Of a DNA stretch of 63,837 nt, positions 17,764-26,175 are shown piece by piece. Every line of letters begins with the position of its first letter. The stretch's first letter is position 1. This DNA comes from an uncultured Clostridia bacterium (lineage in GTDB: Bacteria > Bacillota > Clostridia > Christensenellales > Borkfalkiaceae). Both the position numbers and the translations under genes were made by a program. The notes below the pieces were generated by a model. That model ran no database searches and was not told where the DNA came from. It saw only the letters and a program-made list of their open reading frames with translations. The stretch spans positions 1 through 63,837 of the forward strand of contig CAKQKE010000012.1 of NCBI GenBank assembly GCA_934247935.1, read 5' to 3'.

Positions 17764-17973
17764 ATGATTGAATTAAAGGATATACAAAAAAGATTAAGAG
17801 AAGAAATCAAGTCGAGCCATATGACGCAAAAGGAGATAGCGGACAAGTTGGGCATTAATCCGTCTACTATAAGCAAATACGTTCGTCTTGACAAATATCC
17901 GTCGCTCGATACCTTTGCAAATTTGTGCGATATACTCGACGTTTCCGCAGACGATATTTTAGGTTTAAAGTAA
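17764..17973 (+). CDS. XRE-family helix-turn-helix repressor, probably leaderless
   Basis: A 69-residue single-domain regulator. The HTH is MTQKEIADKLGINPSTISKY followed by YPSLDTFANLCDILDVSADD. The ATG at 17764 is preceded by no SD (TATACTTTCAAT), and the predicted transcription start, 7 bases after the -10, falls on the A of the ATG, so the mRNA appears leaderless. A longer reading from GTG 17716 would run through both operators and is unlikely. It probably binds the GCACAGTGTGC pair, repressing itself and the divergent membrane protein. The inducing signal is unknown. Confidence 0.85.
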   Translation: MIELKDIQKRLREEIKSSHMTQKEIADKLGINPSTISKYVRLDKYPSLDTFANLCDILDVSADDILGLK

Positions 17974-18002
17974 AATTATTTATAAAATGCACGTTAAAAA
18001 AC

Positions 18003-18036
18003 GCTCCCGTTGCGATCGCGGCGGGAGCATTTTTTG
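18003..18036 (+). terminator. Intrinsic terminator of the XRE gene
   Basis: GCTCCCG pairs with CGGGAGC, followed by ATTTTTT. Confidence 0.88.
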
Positions 18037-18069
18037 CTATATACAAAACTTTGTGTTTTATGCCGTATT

Positions 18070-18105
18070 GTCGTGTTTACAGCATACGTTTTGCGTAAAA
18101 ACGAC
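18070..18105 (-). repeat. Dispersed palindrome (ATACGTAT family), copy 2
   Basis: On the - strand it reads GTCGTTTTTACGCAAAACG then TATGCTGTAAACACGAC, almost identical to the copy at 31298. Arms GTCGT/ACGAC and TTTAC/GTAAA pair. Confidence 0.65.
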
Positions 18106-18176
18106 AAAAATCATTCAAAACCGTCAAAATTGCACACAAAAAAACATATAAATCAAGCGGCAACATTTTTATATAC

Positions 18177-18692
18177 TTACACAAAAAATCTGCTTATAAA
18201 GCAAGCGAATACCGCCGAGCAAAAAGTGGCTGCAAGCGAAATAATCACCGCCTTAAAAGTTTTCGGTTTTTTGCATTTTGAAAAGTAAGTGGACGCCACG
18301 AAAAACACCGTTTCGGACGAGCCGAATATGCACGACGCGCATATAGAAATATACGAATCGACTCCGTACTTGTTGAAAATTTCGGTAAGAGTAGCCAGCG
18401 AGCCGCTGCCCGAAAATGGCTTTAAAAGTATCAGATTGGTGAGTTCGGGCGGTATTGAAAACAGTTTAAATACCGGCGAAAGGAATTTTAAAAATATTTC
18501 GCTTAAACCGCTCGTTTCAAAAAGTTGCACCATCACAAACACGGCAAACAAATAAGGAAACAGCGACACGCAAAGGGGTATCGCTTGTTTTGCGCCCTCG
18601 ATAAAAGCGGAGTATATGTTTACCCTTTTTACTATTGCAAAGACAAAAACCGCTATTAGAAAAACGGGAATTATATAAACGGCAACGCTCAT
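18177..18692 (-). CDS. spmB: Spore maturation protein B
   Basis: A 171-residue polytopic protein of the nucleoside-recognition (Gate) domain family. Features include an N-terminal helix, EGAKQAIPLCVSLFPYLFAVFV, then LLKPFSGSGSLATLTEIF and GSSETVFFVASTYF, all standard for SpmB. SpmA and SpmB act together in the spore-forming cell and are needed for proper core dehydration and heat resistance; the transported molecule is not settled. Its start overlaps the end of spmA by 4 bases (ATGA-type coupling). Length is normal for the family. Confidence 0.95.
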   Translation of the reverse strand: MSVAVYIIPVFLIAVFVFAIVKRVNIYSAFIEGAKQAIPLCVSLFPYLFAVFVMVQLFETSGLSEIFLKFLSPVFKLFSIPPELTNLILLKPFSGSGSLATLTEIFNKYGVDSYISICASCIFGSSETVFFVASTYFSKCKKPKTFKAVIISLAATFCSAVFACFISRFFV

Positions 18693-19234
18693 CTTTTCAC
18701 GAATATTTTTACGAGAAGTATGCCGATTATCGACGAAACGGCGGTTGAAAGCAAAGTCGGTAAAAAAATCACCCCCGGGTTTGCGGACTTTAAAGAAGCC
18801 CTAAGCGACAACACCGTCATGGGTATAATCTGCAAACTTGTCGATGCAAGCACAAACAACATTGTTTGCCCGTATTCGTCGTTTGATTTGTCGAGTTCTG
18901 CCATGGCGTTTATGCCGAGCGGAGTCGCAATCGAGCCCATGCCGAGCAAGTTTGCAGTAGTGTTTAAAAGTATGTAATTTTCGGCTTCGCCCGACGTTTT
19001 TCCGAACAATTTTCTCATAATCGGCTTTAAAGGTTTTGCAATTACGTCGGTCATTTTGCTTTGTTTCATAATTTCTATTATTCCCGTCCAAAACGCGTAA
19101 ATGCCCACTGCGGTCAATGTGAGCGTTACGGCTTTTTCGCTCGCAGCCGAAATGCAAGGCAAAACGCTGTTTGGCGAAGAAACGCACAATGCTATAAACG
19201 ATAGCGTGACAAGCGTCAAAAATATTCCGTTCAT
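18689..19234 (-). CDS. spmA: Spore maturation protein A
   Basis: A 181-residue membrane protein of the same Gate-domain family, partner of SpmB. Recognisable segments: WTGIIEIMKQSKMTDVIAK, ENYILLNTTANLLGMGSIATPLG and LVLASTSLQIIPMTVLSLRA-like text (seen as FVLASTSLQIIPMTVLSLRA). Several transmembrane helices, and the first could serve as an uncleaved signal. Divergent from metG with about 115 bases between them. Usually expressed late in sporulation, but I cannot identify a sporulation-sigma promoter with confidence here. Confidence 0.95.
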   Translation of the reverse strand: MNGIFLTLVTLSFIALCVSSPNSVLPCISAASEKAVTLTLTAVGIYAFWTGIIEIMKQSKMTDVIAKPLKPIMRKLFGKTSGEAENYILLNTTANLLGMGSIATPLGINAMAELDKSNDEYGQTMLFVLASTSLQIIPMTVLSLRASLKSANPGVIFLPTLLSTAVSSIIGILLVKIFVKR

Positions 19235-19351
19235 AAGACAACTTATGCATTTTTGTGCGCGTTTATGTTTACAAAATTATAAAAAAGTAATATAATAATC
19301 TCACGATATAATTTAAAATATATTTTGACACCGTAAACTATCGGAGGATAT

Positions 19352-21304
19352 ATGCAAAACAGAGGAGATTATTACATTACGACTGCAATCACTTACGCTT
19401 CGGGCAAGCCGCATATCGGCAACACTTACGAGGCGATTCTGGCAGACGCGATTGCAAGGTTTAAAAGAAATCAGGGCTACAACGTTTTTTTACAGACGGG
19501 CACTGACGAGCACGGTCAGAAAATAGAAGAAAAAGCCGCAAAAGCAGGAAAAACTCCGCAAACGTTTGTCGACGAAACTTCGGCGGTCATCAAGTCTTTG
19601 TGGGATATGATGAACGTAAAATACGATAAATTTATGCGCACGACCGACCCGTATCACAAAAAGCAAGTGCAAAAAATGTTTAAAAAGTTTTACGAGCAAG
19701 GCGATATTTACAAGGGTGCATACGAAGGCTGGTATTGCGTGCCGTGCGAATCTTTCTGGACTGACTCTCAACTTGTGGACGGCAAATGCCCCGATTGCGG
19801 AAGAGAGGTAGAAAAAGCCAAAGAAGAAGCATATTTCTTCAAGATGAGCAAATATGCCCCCGCGCTTATAAAACACATCGAGGACCACCCCGAGTTTATA
19901 ACTCCCGTTTCCAGAAAAAACGAAATGATGAACAACTTTTTAAAGCCCGGTCTTCAGGATTTGTGCGTTTCGAGAACGTCGTTTAAGTGGGGAGTCCCTG
20001 TCGATTTCGACGACAAGCACGTCGTTTACGTATGGCTCGATGCGCTTTCAAACTACATCACGGGAATAGGTTATGACGTGGACGGCAACAGCGACGAAAA
20101 GTTTAAAAAACTCTGGCCTGCGGACGTGCATATCATCGGTAAAGACATAATTCGTTTCCACACCATTTATTGGCCGATTTTCCTTATGGCGTTGGGTCTT
20201 CCGTTGCCTAAAAAGGTGTTCGGTCACGCTTGGCTCGTGCAAGAGGGCGGCAAAATGAGCAAATCCAAAGGCAACGTTATTTATGCCGACGACCTTGTAA
20301 AATATTTCGGTGTAGACCCCGTGAGATATTTCGCGCTTACCGCTATGCCTTTTGACAACGACGGCATCGTCGAGTGGGACGTTATTATAGAAAAAATCAA
20401 TTCCGACCTTGCAAACGTGTACGGAAATCTTGTCAATCGCACCATTGCCATGAGCAATAAATATTTCGGCGGAATTGTCGAAAACACGGGCATAACCGAG
20501 GCAGTCGATGAAGATTTAAAGGCTTGTGCAACGTCGTGTTATTCAAAAGTGGCGAAAAACATGGACGAATACCGCATTGCCGACGCAATAGGTGAAATTA
20601 TTTCTCTTTGCAGAAGGGCAAACAAGTATATCGACGAAACAACTCCTTGGATTTTGGCAAAAAACGAAGATAGTTTGCCGAGACTTAAAACGGTACTTTA
20701 CAATCTGACCGAAACGATTACTATCGCTACGTCGCTTTTGCAACCGTTTATGCCCGACAGTTGCGCCAATATTTTGGGACAACTCAACACTCAGATGAGA
20801 GATTACGACGATTTGGATAAATTCGGCTTGTATCAAAGCGGAAATAAAGTCACCGACAAGCCAAGCATTTTGTTTGCGAGACTCGACGCAAAGGAAATTC
20901 TCGAAAGCGTGCAAAAAATGTACGACGAGAGAAAAACAGCCGATAAAAAATCTCAAAATGCCGGGAAAGAAGAAAAAGTCGAAGAAATAACAATCGACGA
21001 TTTCTGTAAAACGAGTTTAAAAGTGGCGAAAGTTCTCGAGTGCGAAAAGGTGCAAAAATCCAAAAAACTTTTAAAGTTGATACTCGAAATCGGCGAAGAA
21101 AAAAGGCAAGTCGTTTCGGGTATTGCCGAATATTACACCCCCGAAGAAATGGTGGGCAAAAAAGTAATACTCGTGTGCAATTTAAAGCCGTGCAAACTTT
21201 GCGGAGTCGAAAGCCAAGGCATGATTCTGTGCGCCGAAAAAGACGGAGTGGTTAAACTTGTTGCGCCCGAAGTCGATATGCCCTCGGGGAGCGTCGTAAG
21301 ATGA
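19352..21304 (+). CDS. metG: Methionyl-tRNA synthetase
   Basis: A 650-residue class I aminoacyl-tRNA synthetase that charges tRNA-Met. The HIGH motif appears as PHIGN (residues 20-24). The connective-peptide zinc knuckle has CVPC and CPDC (about 128-150), and KMSKS lies at about 301-305. A C-terminal EMAP/OB tRNA-binding and dimerisation domain (about 545-650, DFCKTSLKVAKVLECE) is fused, as in most Firmicutes. SD GGAGG lies 6 bases before the ATG. Its last bases overlap tatD (ATGA), the start of a metG-tatD-radical SAM-rsmA operon. Confidence 0.97.
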   Translation: MQNRGDYYITTAITYASGKPHIGNTYEAILADAIARFKRNQGYNVFLQTGTDEHGQKIEEKAAKAGKTPQTFVDETSAVIKSLWDMMNVKYDKFMRTTDPYHKKQVQKMFKKFYEQGDIYKGAYEGWYCVPCESFWTDSQLVDGKCPDCGREVEKAKEEAYFFKMSKYAPALIKHIEDHPEFITPVSRKNEMMNNFLKPGLQDLCVSRTSFKWGVPVDFDDKHVVYVWLDALSNYITGIGYDVDGNSDEKFKKLWPADVHIIGKDIIRFHTIYWPIFLMALGLPLPKKVFGHAWLVQEGGKMSKSKGNVIYADDLVKYFGVDPVRYFALTAMPFDNDGIVEWDVIIEKINSDLANVYGNLVNRTIAMSNKYFGGIVENTGITEAVDEDLKACATSCYSKVAKNMDEYRIADAIGEIISLCRRANKYIDETTPWILAKNEDSLPRLKTVLYNLTETITIATSLLQPFMPDSCANILGQLNTQMRDYDDLDKFGLYQSGNKVTDKPSILFARLDAKEILESVQKMYDERKTADKKSQNAGKEEKVEEITIDDFCKTSLKVAKVLECEKVQKSKKLLKLILEIGEEKRQVVSGIAEYYTPEEMVGKKVILVCNLKPCKLCGVESQGMILCAEKDGVVKLVAPEVDMPSGSVVR

Positions 21305-22077
21305 CGTATATCGATACGCACGCGCATTTAAACGATAAAACTTTGTACCCGATACGGGAGCAAGTGCGGCAAAATTATCTCGATGCAGGCATTGAAAAAG
21401 TGATAAACGTGGGCTGCAGTTTGCCATCGTCGTTGTTGGCAAAATCCATTGCGCAAGAGTATAAAGAGTGTTATTTTACCGTCGGCGTGCACCCCGAAGA
21501 CGCAAACACGGTGAACGAGCAGACTTTATATGAACTCGAAAAGGCTGCTGTCGATAAAAAGTGCGTTGCAATCGGCGAAGCGGGTCTTGACTATCATTAT
21601 GCAAAAGACAATATTGACGAGCAGAAAAGTGCGTTTTTAAAGCAAATTGACTTGGCTCAAAAGACGGGACTTCCGCTCGTGATACACTCGCGCGACGCAA
21701 CTGCCGACACGCTCGGAATAGTCAAAAACAATCTCGAAAAACTTAAAAACGGTTTTTTATTGCATTGCTTTTCCGGTAGTAAAGAGGTGGCGGAAATATA
21801 CAATTCGATGGGCGCGTATTTCTCGTTTGGCGGGGTGGTTACTTTTAAAAACGGTAAAAAAGAAGAAGTAATCAAAGCGATACCGATGACTAAAATTTTA
21901 GTAGAAACCGATTGCCCGTACATGTCTCCCGAACCGCACAGAGGAGAAGTGAACGAGCCTAAAAACATACCGTATATAGTCAGAAAAATAGCCTCGATTT
22001 ACGGCGAAGATGAAGAGGTTGTTAAAAAAATCACAGGCGAAAACGCATTGCGTTTTTTCGGTAAATTAAATGGGTAA
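21301..22077 (+). CDS. tatD: TatD family metal-dependent deoxyribonuclease
   Basis: A 258-residue TIM-barrel hydrolase. Metal ligands are in place: DTHAHL (residues 5-10), GEAGLDYH, HSRDA, HCFSG and ETDCPYMSP. TatD proteins are 3'-5' exonucleases of single-stranded DNA/RNA implicated in repair and in D-aminoacyl-tRNA metabolism. It overlaps metG by 4 bases and the radical SAM gene by 8. The metG-tatD-rsmA order is common in Firmicutes, normally with the RNase M5 gene (rnmV) between tatD and rsmA; here that slot holds a radical SAM gene. Confidence 0.95.
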   Translation: MTYIDTHAHLNDKTLYPIREQVRQNYLDAGIEKVINVGCSLPSSLLAKSIAQEYKECYFTVGVHPEDANTVNEQTLYELEKAAVDKKCVAIGEAGLDYHYAKDNIDEQKSAFLKQIDLAQKTGLPLVIHSRDATADTLGIVKNNLEKLKNGFLLHCFSGSKEVAEIYNSMGAYFSFGGVVTFKNGKKEEVIKAIPMTKILVETDCPYMSPEPHRGEVNEPKNIPYIVRKIASIYGEDEEVVKKITGENALRFFGKLNG

Positions 22078-22675
22078 ATTGTTATACGAACTTGACGGAA
22101 ACTTATACATAAACTTAACAAACCGTTGTACAAATCGCTGCAAATTTTGCGTGCGCAACGGCAAAGATTCTTATTACGGACACAATTTAAGACTTGAAAA
22201 AGAGCCTACCGCAGAAGAGGTTTTGCATTTATTTAAAGCCGAGTACGAAGGCAGAAAGTACAACGAAGTTGTGTTTTGCGGATTTGGCGAGCCGACTTTC
22301 AGAATTGACGAAATTGCCACAATCGGAGCATACGTACGCAGTAAAGGCTACACGGTAAGGCTCAATACGAACGGGCAAGGCAATCTTATCAACGGTTACG
22401 ACATTACCGACAAACTCGTCGGCGCAATTGATAAAGTAAACGTAAGTCTCAATATGCCAACGGCAAAAGAGTACGACGAAATGTGTCACTCGGTATATAA
22501 AGAAAAGGCGTTTGACGCGCTTTTGTCGTTTGCAAAAGAGTGCGATAAAAAAGGAGTTAAAGTCACTCTTTCGGTAGTCGATTGCATAGGGAAAGAAAAA
22601 GTCGAAGAAGCAAAAAAACTGTGCGAAGAAAACGGACTCACGATTAAAGTAAGAAGTTATTTAAAGTACACTTAA
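22070..22675 (+). CDS. TatD-associated radical SAM protein
   Basis: A 201-residue minimal radical SAM enzyme. The 4Fe-4S cluster motif is RCTNRCKFC (cysteines of CX3CX2C at about residues 21-28), preceded by YINLTNRC. The glycine-rich SAM contact is CGFGEPT, and NTNGQGNLI follows the next strand. It matches the small family encoded next to tatD in many Clostridia; substrate unknown. It overlaps tatD by 8 bases and is followed 4 bases later by rsmA. Confidence 0.9.
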   Translation: MGKLLYELDGNLYINLTNRCTNRCKFCVRNGKDSYYGHNLRLEKEPTAEEVLHLFKAEYEGRKYNEVVFCGFGEPTFRIDEIATIGAYVRSKGYTVRLNTNGQGNLINGYDITDKLVGAIDKVNVSLNMPTAKEYDEMCHSVYKEKAFDALLSFAKECDKKGVKVTLSVVDCIGKEKVEEAKKLCEENGLTIKVRSYLKYT

Positions 22676-22679
22676 TAAA

Positions 22680-23522
22680 ATGGCTATTAAAGAAATTTTA
22701 CAAAAAAATTCATTCAGATTCAATAAGCGTTTCGGACAAAACTTCATTACCGATACCAATCTTTTGACGTCGATTGTAGATAAAGCGGGCGTCGATGAAG
22801 GCGATACAGTGCTTGAAATCGGCGTCGGCGCAGGCACGCTTACGCGCGCTCTTGCGGAAAAAGCGGACAAGGTTTACGGCTATGAAATCGACGAAAATTT
22901 GCGTCCCGTTTTAGAAGAGAGTTTGTCGGGGCTTAAAAACGTTCAGATTATTTTCAAGGACGTAATGAAAGTTTCAACAAGCGAAATCGAAAGCAAAATC
23001 GGCGGCAAATATAAGTTGGTGGCAAACTTACCGTACTATATCACAACGCCCGTAATCATCAAGTTTATCGAGGAAGCGGAAAACTTGCAAAGCATTACGG
23101 TAATGGTCCAGTCCGAGGTTGCCGAGAGAATTTGCGCAAAGGAAAACACGCCCGAATACGGTTCTATCACTGCGGGTATCGACGTAATCGGCGATGCGAA
23201 AATTGTTGCAAAAGTGCCGAGAACAATGTTTTATCCCGTACCAAACGTGGACTCTGCCGTCGTGCGCATCGATATAAACAAGCAAAAGTACGTTTTGACG
23301 AGTCGCAAGGCTTATCGCGACGTGTTGAGGGTTGCTTTTTCGTCGAGAAGAAAAACGCTCGTAAACAATATGACGAGAGATTTTTCCCTTCAAAGAGAAG
23401 TTGCCGAGACTGCGCTTTTATCTTGCGGAATAGATATAAAAGCAAGGGGCGAAAGTTTGTCCACTCAAAAATTCGTTGCGCTTACCGAGTATCTGGTGAA
23501 AAACGAAATAATCCCGAAATAG
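22680..23522 (+). CDS. rsmA: 16S rRNA dimethyladenosine transferase
   Basis: A 280-residue KsgA/RsmA enzyme that dimethylates A1518 and A1519 in helix 45 of 16S rRNA, a late check in 30S assembly. Visible: KRFGQNFITD at the N-terminus, SAM motif I LEIGVGAGTLTRAL, YEID, catalytic NLPYYITTPVI (about 118-128), and FYPVPNVDSAVV. The length is normal. The lack of an SD and the 4-base gap after the radical SAM gene suggest coupled translation. Last gene of the metG operon. Confidence 0.95.
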   Translation: MAIKEILQKNSFRFNKRFGQNFITDTNLLTSIVDKAGVDEGDTVLEIGVGAGTLTRALAEKADKVYGYEIDENLRPVLEESLSGLKNVQIIFKDVMKVSTSEIESKIGGKYKLVANLPYYITTPVIIKFIEEAENLQSITVMVQSEVAERICAKENTPEYGSITAGIDVIGDAKIVAKVPRTMFYPVPNVDSAVVRIDINKQKYVLTSRKAYRDVLRVAFSSRRKTLVNNMTRDFSLQREVAETALLSCGIDIKARGESLSTQKFVALTEYLVKNEIIPK

Positions 23523-23533
23523 ACTTTTTATCA

Positions 23534-23562
23534 TTGACAATAAATAAAAAGTAAGATATAAT
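23534..23562 (+). promoter_or_regulatory. Consensus sigma-A promoter before the Mn riboswitch
   Basis: TTGACA, a 17-base spacer, then TATAAT. The predicted start at about 23569 is just before the first conserved bases of the aptamer. Confidence 0.9.
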
Positions 23563-23570
23563 AATTTGTA

Positions 23571-23683
23571 GAAAGGGAGTAGTTATAAACATAACGTCAA
23601 CAATCTCTGCTTTATGCATGGCGTTATTCCTGATTCAGGCGACAAGACTTTCGACACGGCAAAGGTGTCGAAGGTCTTTTTTA
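23571..23683 (+). promoter_or_regulatory. yybP-ykoY (manganese) riboswitch with terminator
   Basis: The aptamer has AAAGGGAGTAG at 23572, GTCAACAATC, CTGCTTTATGCATGGCGTT and CAGGCGACAAGAC in the right order. The expression platform is a strong hairpin, AAGACTTTCGACAC with GTGTCGAAGGTCTT, followed by TTTT (23645-23683). This class binds Mn2+ and turns on metal exporters when Mn2+ is high. It controls the CaCA exchanger at 23853. Confidence 0.9.
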
Positions 23684-23852
23684 CGTAATAAATCATCGTT
23701 TACGTCGTTGAAAACTGCTAAAAAACTATCAAATTCTGTTAAAAAACAGAAAAGCAGTTAAAAAACGGATAAAAACAGGCAAAAAATTCGACGGCATAAA
23801 CGTAAAATATGACAAAAATATCGGAAATACAAATTTCGGAGGACTTAAAAAC

Positions 23853-24878
23853 ATGGAAAATTGGCATATTATATTAGTAATTCTTGTTTTTATTGTAGGC
23901 ATATTACTTATAGTAAAAGGTGGAGACTTTTTCGTTGATTCGGCGAGTTGGATTGCCGAAATTTCTGGTATACCCAAATTGATTGTCGGCGCAACCGTCG
24001 TAAGTTTTGCAACGACGTTGCCCGAACTTATGGTTTCTTCGTTTGCGGCGGCAAAGGGCAGCGTCGATATGGCTGCGGGCAATGCGATAGGCTCGGTTAT
24101 TGCAAACGTCGCACTGATTATGGGTTTATCGCTCGTGTTTATGCCGACAAAAGTAAACAGAAAAGACTATTTATATAAAGGAATAATGATGCTTTTACCG
24201 CTCGTGATTATGTTTGCGTTCGGGTTTAACGGCAAAAACGACGGTAAACTGAACTTTGTTGCGTCGGGATTGTTGATTTTGATTTTCGTGGCGAACATGG
24301 CCGAAAACGTCATTACGGCGAAAAAGACCATAAAAGAGGGTAAAATCAACTCGGCGGTGCAACAAAACGGTGAGGCCGCGATAGTAGAAGAAAAGGCAAA
24401 ACCTAAAACCGATAAAAGGACGATTATCGTAAACATCGTTAAATTCGTATTGGGTACGGCGGGTATTGTCGGCGGCGCGCAACTTCTTGTAAATTCCGCG
24501 ACCGAACTTGCTCACAGAGCAAACATACCCGAAGGCATAATCGGATTGACAATCGTTGCCGTGGGTACGTCTCTTCCCGAACTCGTTACTGCAATTACCG
24601 CGATAATCAAAAAAGAATCGTCTTTGTCGGTCGGTAATATTATCGGCGCAAACATACTCAACACGTGTTTGATTATGCCTATATGTACTTTCATTTGCGG
24701 AAAGGCTTTACCGGTATCGTTCAGGCTTATCTCATTTGACGTTCCGGTTGCTTTCTTCGTCGGGTCTCTGGCACTTGTTCCAATGTTTATTAAAGGTAAA
24801 TTTTCAAGATGGCAAGGGGTTGCTTTGCTCGCGTCTTACGTGGCGTACCTCGTTTGTCTTACCGTTTTCTTTATATAA
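23853..24878 (+). CDS. CaCA-family cation exchanger (YrbG-like)
   Basis: A 341-residue membrane protein with ten or so helices arranged as two inverted halves. Each half carries an alpha-repeat: GATVVSFATTLPELMVSSF with GNAIGSVIANVALIMGL in the first, and VAVGTSLPELVTAITA with GNIIGANILNTCLIM in the second. These Glu/Asn residues bind the cation. A hydrophilic Lys-rich loop separates the halves (about 155-195). Family members exchange Ca2+ for Na+ or H+. Because an Mn2+ riboswitch controls it, Mn2+ export is a plausible role; this is inference. SD GGAGG lies 10 bases before the ATG. Confidence 0.93.
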   Translation: MENWHIILVILVFIVGILLIVKGGDFFVDSASWIAEISGIPKLIVGATVVSFATTLPELMVSSFAAAKGSVDMAAGNAIGSVIANVALIMGLSLVFMPTKVNRKDYLYKGIMMLLPLVIMFAFGFNGKNDGKLNFVASGLLILIFVANMAENVITAKKTIKEGKINSAVQQNGEAAIVEEKAKPKTDKRTIIVNIVKFVLGTAGIVGGAQLLVNSATELAHRANIPEGIIGLTIVAVGTSLPELVTAITAIIKKESSLSVGNIIGANILNTCLIMPICTFICGKALPVSFRLISFDVPVAFFVGSLALVPMFIKGKFSRWQGVALLASYVAYLVCLTVFFI

Positions 24879-24961
24879 AAAAATGTAAACGGGCATTATC
24901 GAAATGTTAGGCAAACAATATCGAAACGGATTTTAAATGTAATTAAAAATTAATCGGTTTT

Positions 24962-25005
24962 GCCGTGTTTACCGCACACGTATGCGGTAAACACGGCTGT
25001 TTTTG
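24962..25005 (+). terminator. Terminator, ATACGTAT-like palindrome
   Basis: GCCGTGTTTACCGCA pairs with TGCGGTAAACACGGC, followed by TGTTTTTG. The loop CACGTA and arms GTTTAC/GTAAAC resemble the dispersed palindrome family. Confidence 0.88.
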
Positions 25006-25109
25006 TATAAAATAAAATAAAGCCGCAAGGCAATTAATTAAATTGCGAAAATAAAAAGTGTCAACACTTATCCTTCTTTGCATATATTAAAATGAAAGGA
25101 GGCAAACAT

Positions 25110-25763
25110 ATGTCATTTTTTTCAAATTTTCAATCCGACAGATGTCCCGGGCAAATAAACGGAAATCCTTTAAACGGCTTATGCGAAAAGGCGTGTATAC
25201 AAGTTAAAAAAGTGTTTGACGCATGTATGAGACAAACTCAGGAAAGCGGACTTGCGCTTACGCTCACCACCAATACGCCTGAAAATCCCGCAAATCCCTT
25301 GACGTTTGTCAGCGCAAGAAGCACCACCACAAGAGGAGTTATTCGTAATTTACAAATCGACAGACTTGTCGACAGACCTACGATGGCAAGGGTGCAGGTT
25401 ACCGTTGAAATACCCGTCGAGGCGGTTTACACCGATGCAAACGGCGTCGAAGGTAAGGGCACGGGATACGTCACGATAAATCAGGACGTAATATTGTTCG
25501 TTCCAGAACCGTCCATTATACCTTATACGGTAGAGGCGGTCGTGTCTTTGGTATCGCCCGAGGGTGTTTATACGGGACCCAACGAATTTTCGATTACGGC
25601 ATGCGTAACCGTTATACTTAAAATGGTAATGGAAGTCGAACTTCTCGTTCCGTCTTACGGTTATGCGACCATACCGCCTTGTAACGAATATTCTCAGGAA
25701 GTATGTTCGGGATTTTTTGAATTACCGTTATTCCCCGGCGGAAATACCAATAATAACACTTAA
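25110..25763 (+). CDS. Conserved hypothetical protein, possibly SPOCS/DUF3794-like
   Basis: A 217-residue protein without signal peptide. An N-terminal Cys-containing helix (CEKACIQVKKVFDACMRQT) is followed by a beta-rich domain with alternating hydrophobic strands (VQVTVEIPVEAVYTD, FSITACVTVILKMVMEVELL) and a polar Asn-rich C-terminus. The strand pattern recalls the DUF3794/SPOCS domain of clostridial sporulation proteins, but I am not certain. The start is set by AAAGGAGG 9 bases before ATG 25110; the ATG at 25092 overlaps that region. A CATATATTA element about 30 bases upstream could be a sigma-K-like -10. A spore-structure role is inferred only. Confidence 0.7.
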   Translation: MSFFSNFQSDRCPGQINGNPLNGLCEKACIQVKKVFDACMRQTQESGLALTLTTNTPENPANPLTFVSARSTTTRGVIRNLQIDRLVDRPTMARVQVTVEIPVEAVYTDANGVEGKGTGYVTINQDVILFVPEPSIIPYTVEAVVSLVSPEGVYTGPNEFSITACVTVILKMVMEVELLVPSYGYATIPPCNEYSQEVCSGFFELPLFPGGNTNNNT

Positions 25764-26175
25764 AAAGTAAACAAGCCGCTGTTTTTCGATAAAAAATATA
25801 CTTAATGGATATTTATGCAGCGCAAAAACAAAAAAACGAAAAACTAAAAAGCGACGTTTTAAAAAATAAAGTTGTTTTTCAGCGGAACTTAAAGTTATTT
25901 TTCGGTGTAATACGTCGTTCAACTGATTAAAGACGTTTAAAATACGACCTGAATAAATACATAAACGAATAAAACTTCAAAACAAAAAAAATAAAGACTG
26001 CCTTGTCGCAGTCTTTTTATGTTGCAATATAAAGTTGATTAATTTTAAACACATGTAATGCAGGGCAAAAACACGGCAAAACAATACGCTGCAAAGCGGA
26101 TAAATGTAAATAATGCCTTAAATAAGTTGAAATTTGCGTGCAAAAATGCTAAAATATATTCAAGGAGAAACGACG
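25764..26175. other. Intergenic region with one terminator
   Basis: About 400 AT-rich bases with no recognisable gene. It ends with an intrinsic terminator at 25992-26019 (AAAGACTGC with GCAGTCTTTTT). Nothing else supportable is seen. Confidence 0.6.
25992..26019 (+). terminator. Intrinsic terminator
   Basis: AAAGACTGC, 6-base loop, GCAGTCTTTTT. Confidence 0.9.

Noticed and set aside
18720..19295. + strand frames opposite spmA
   Set aside because: Shadows of a strongly recognised gene; no SD or conserved features.
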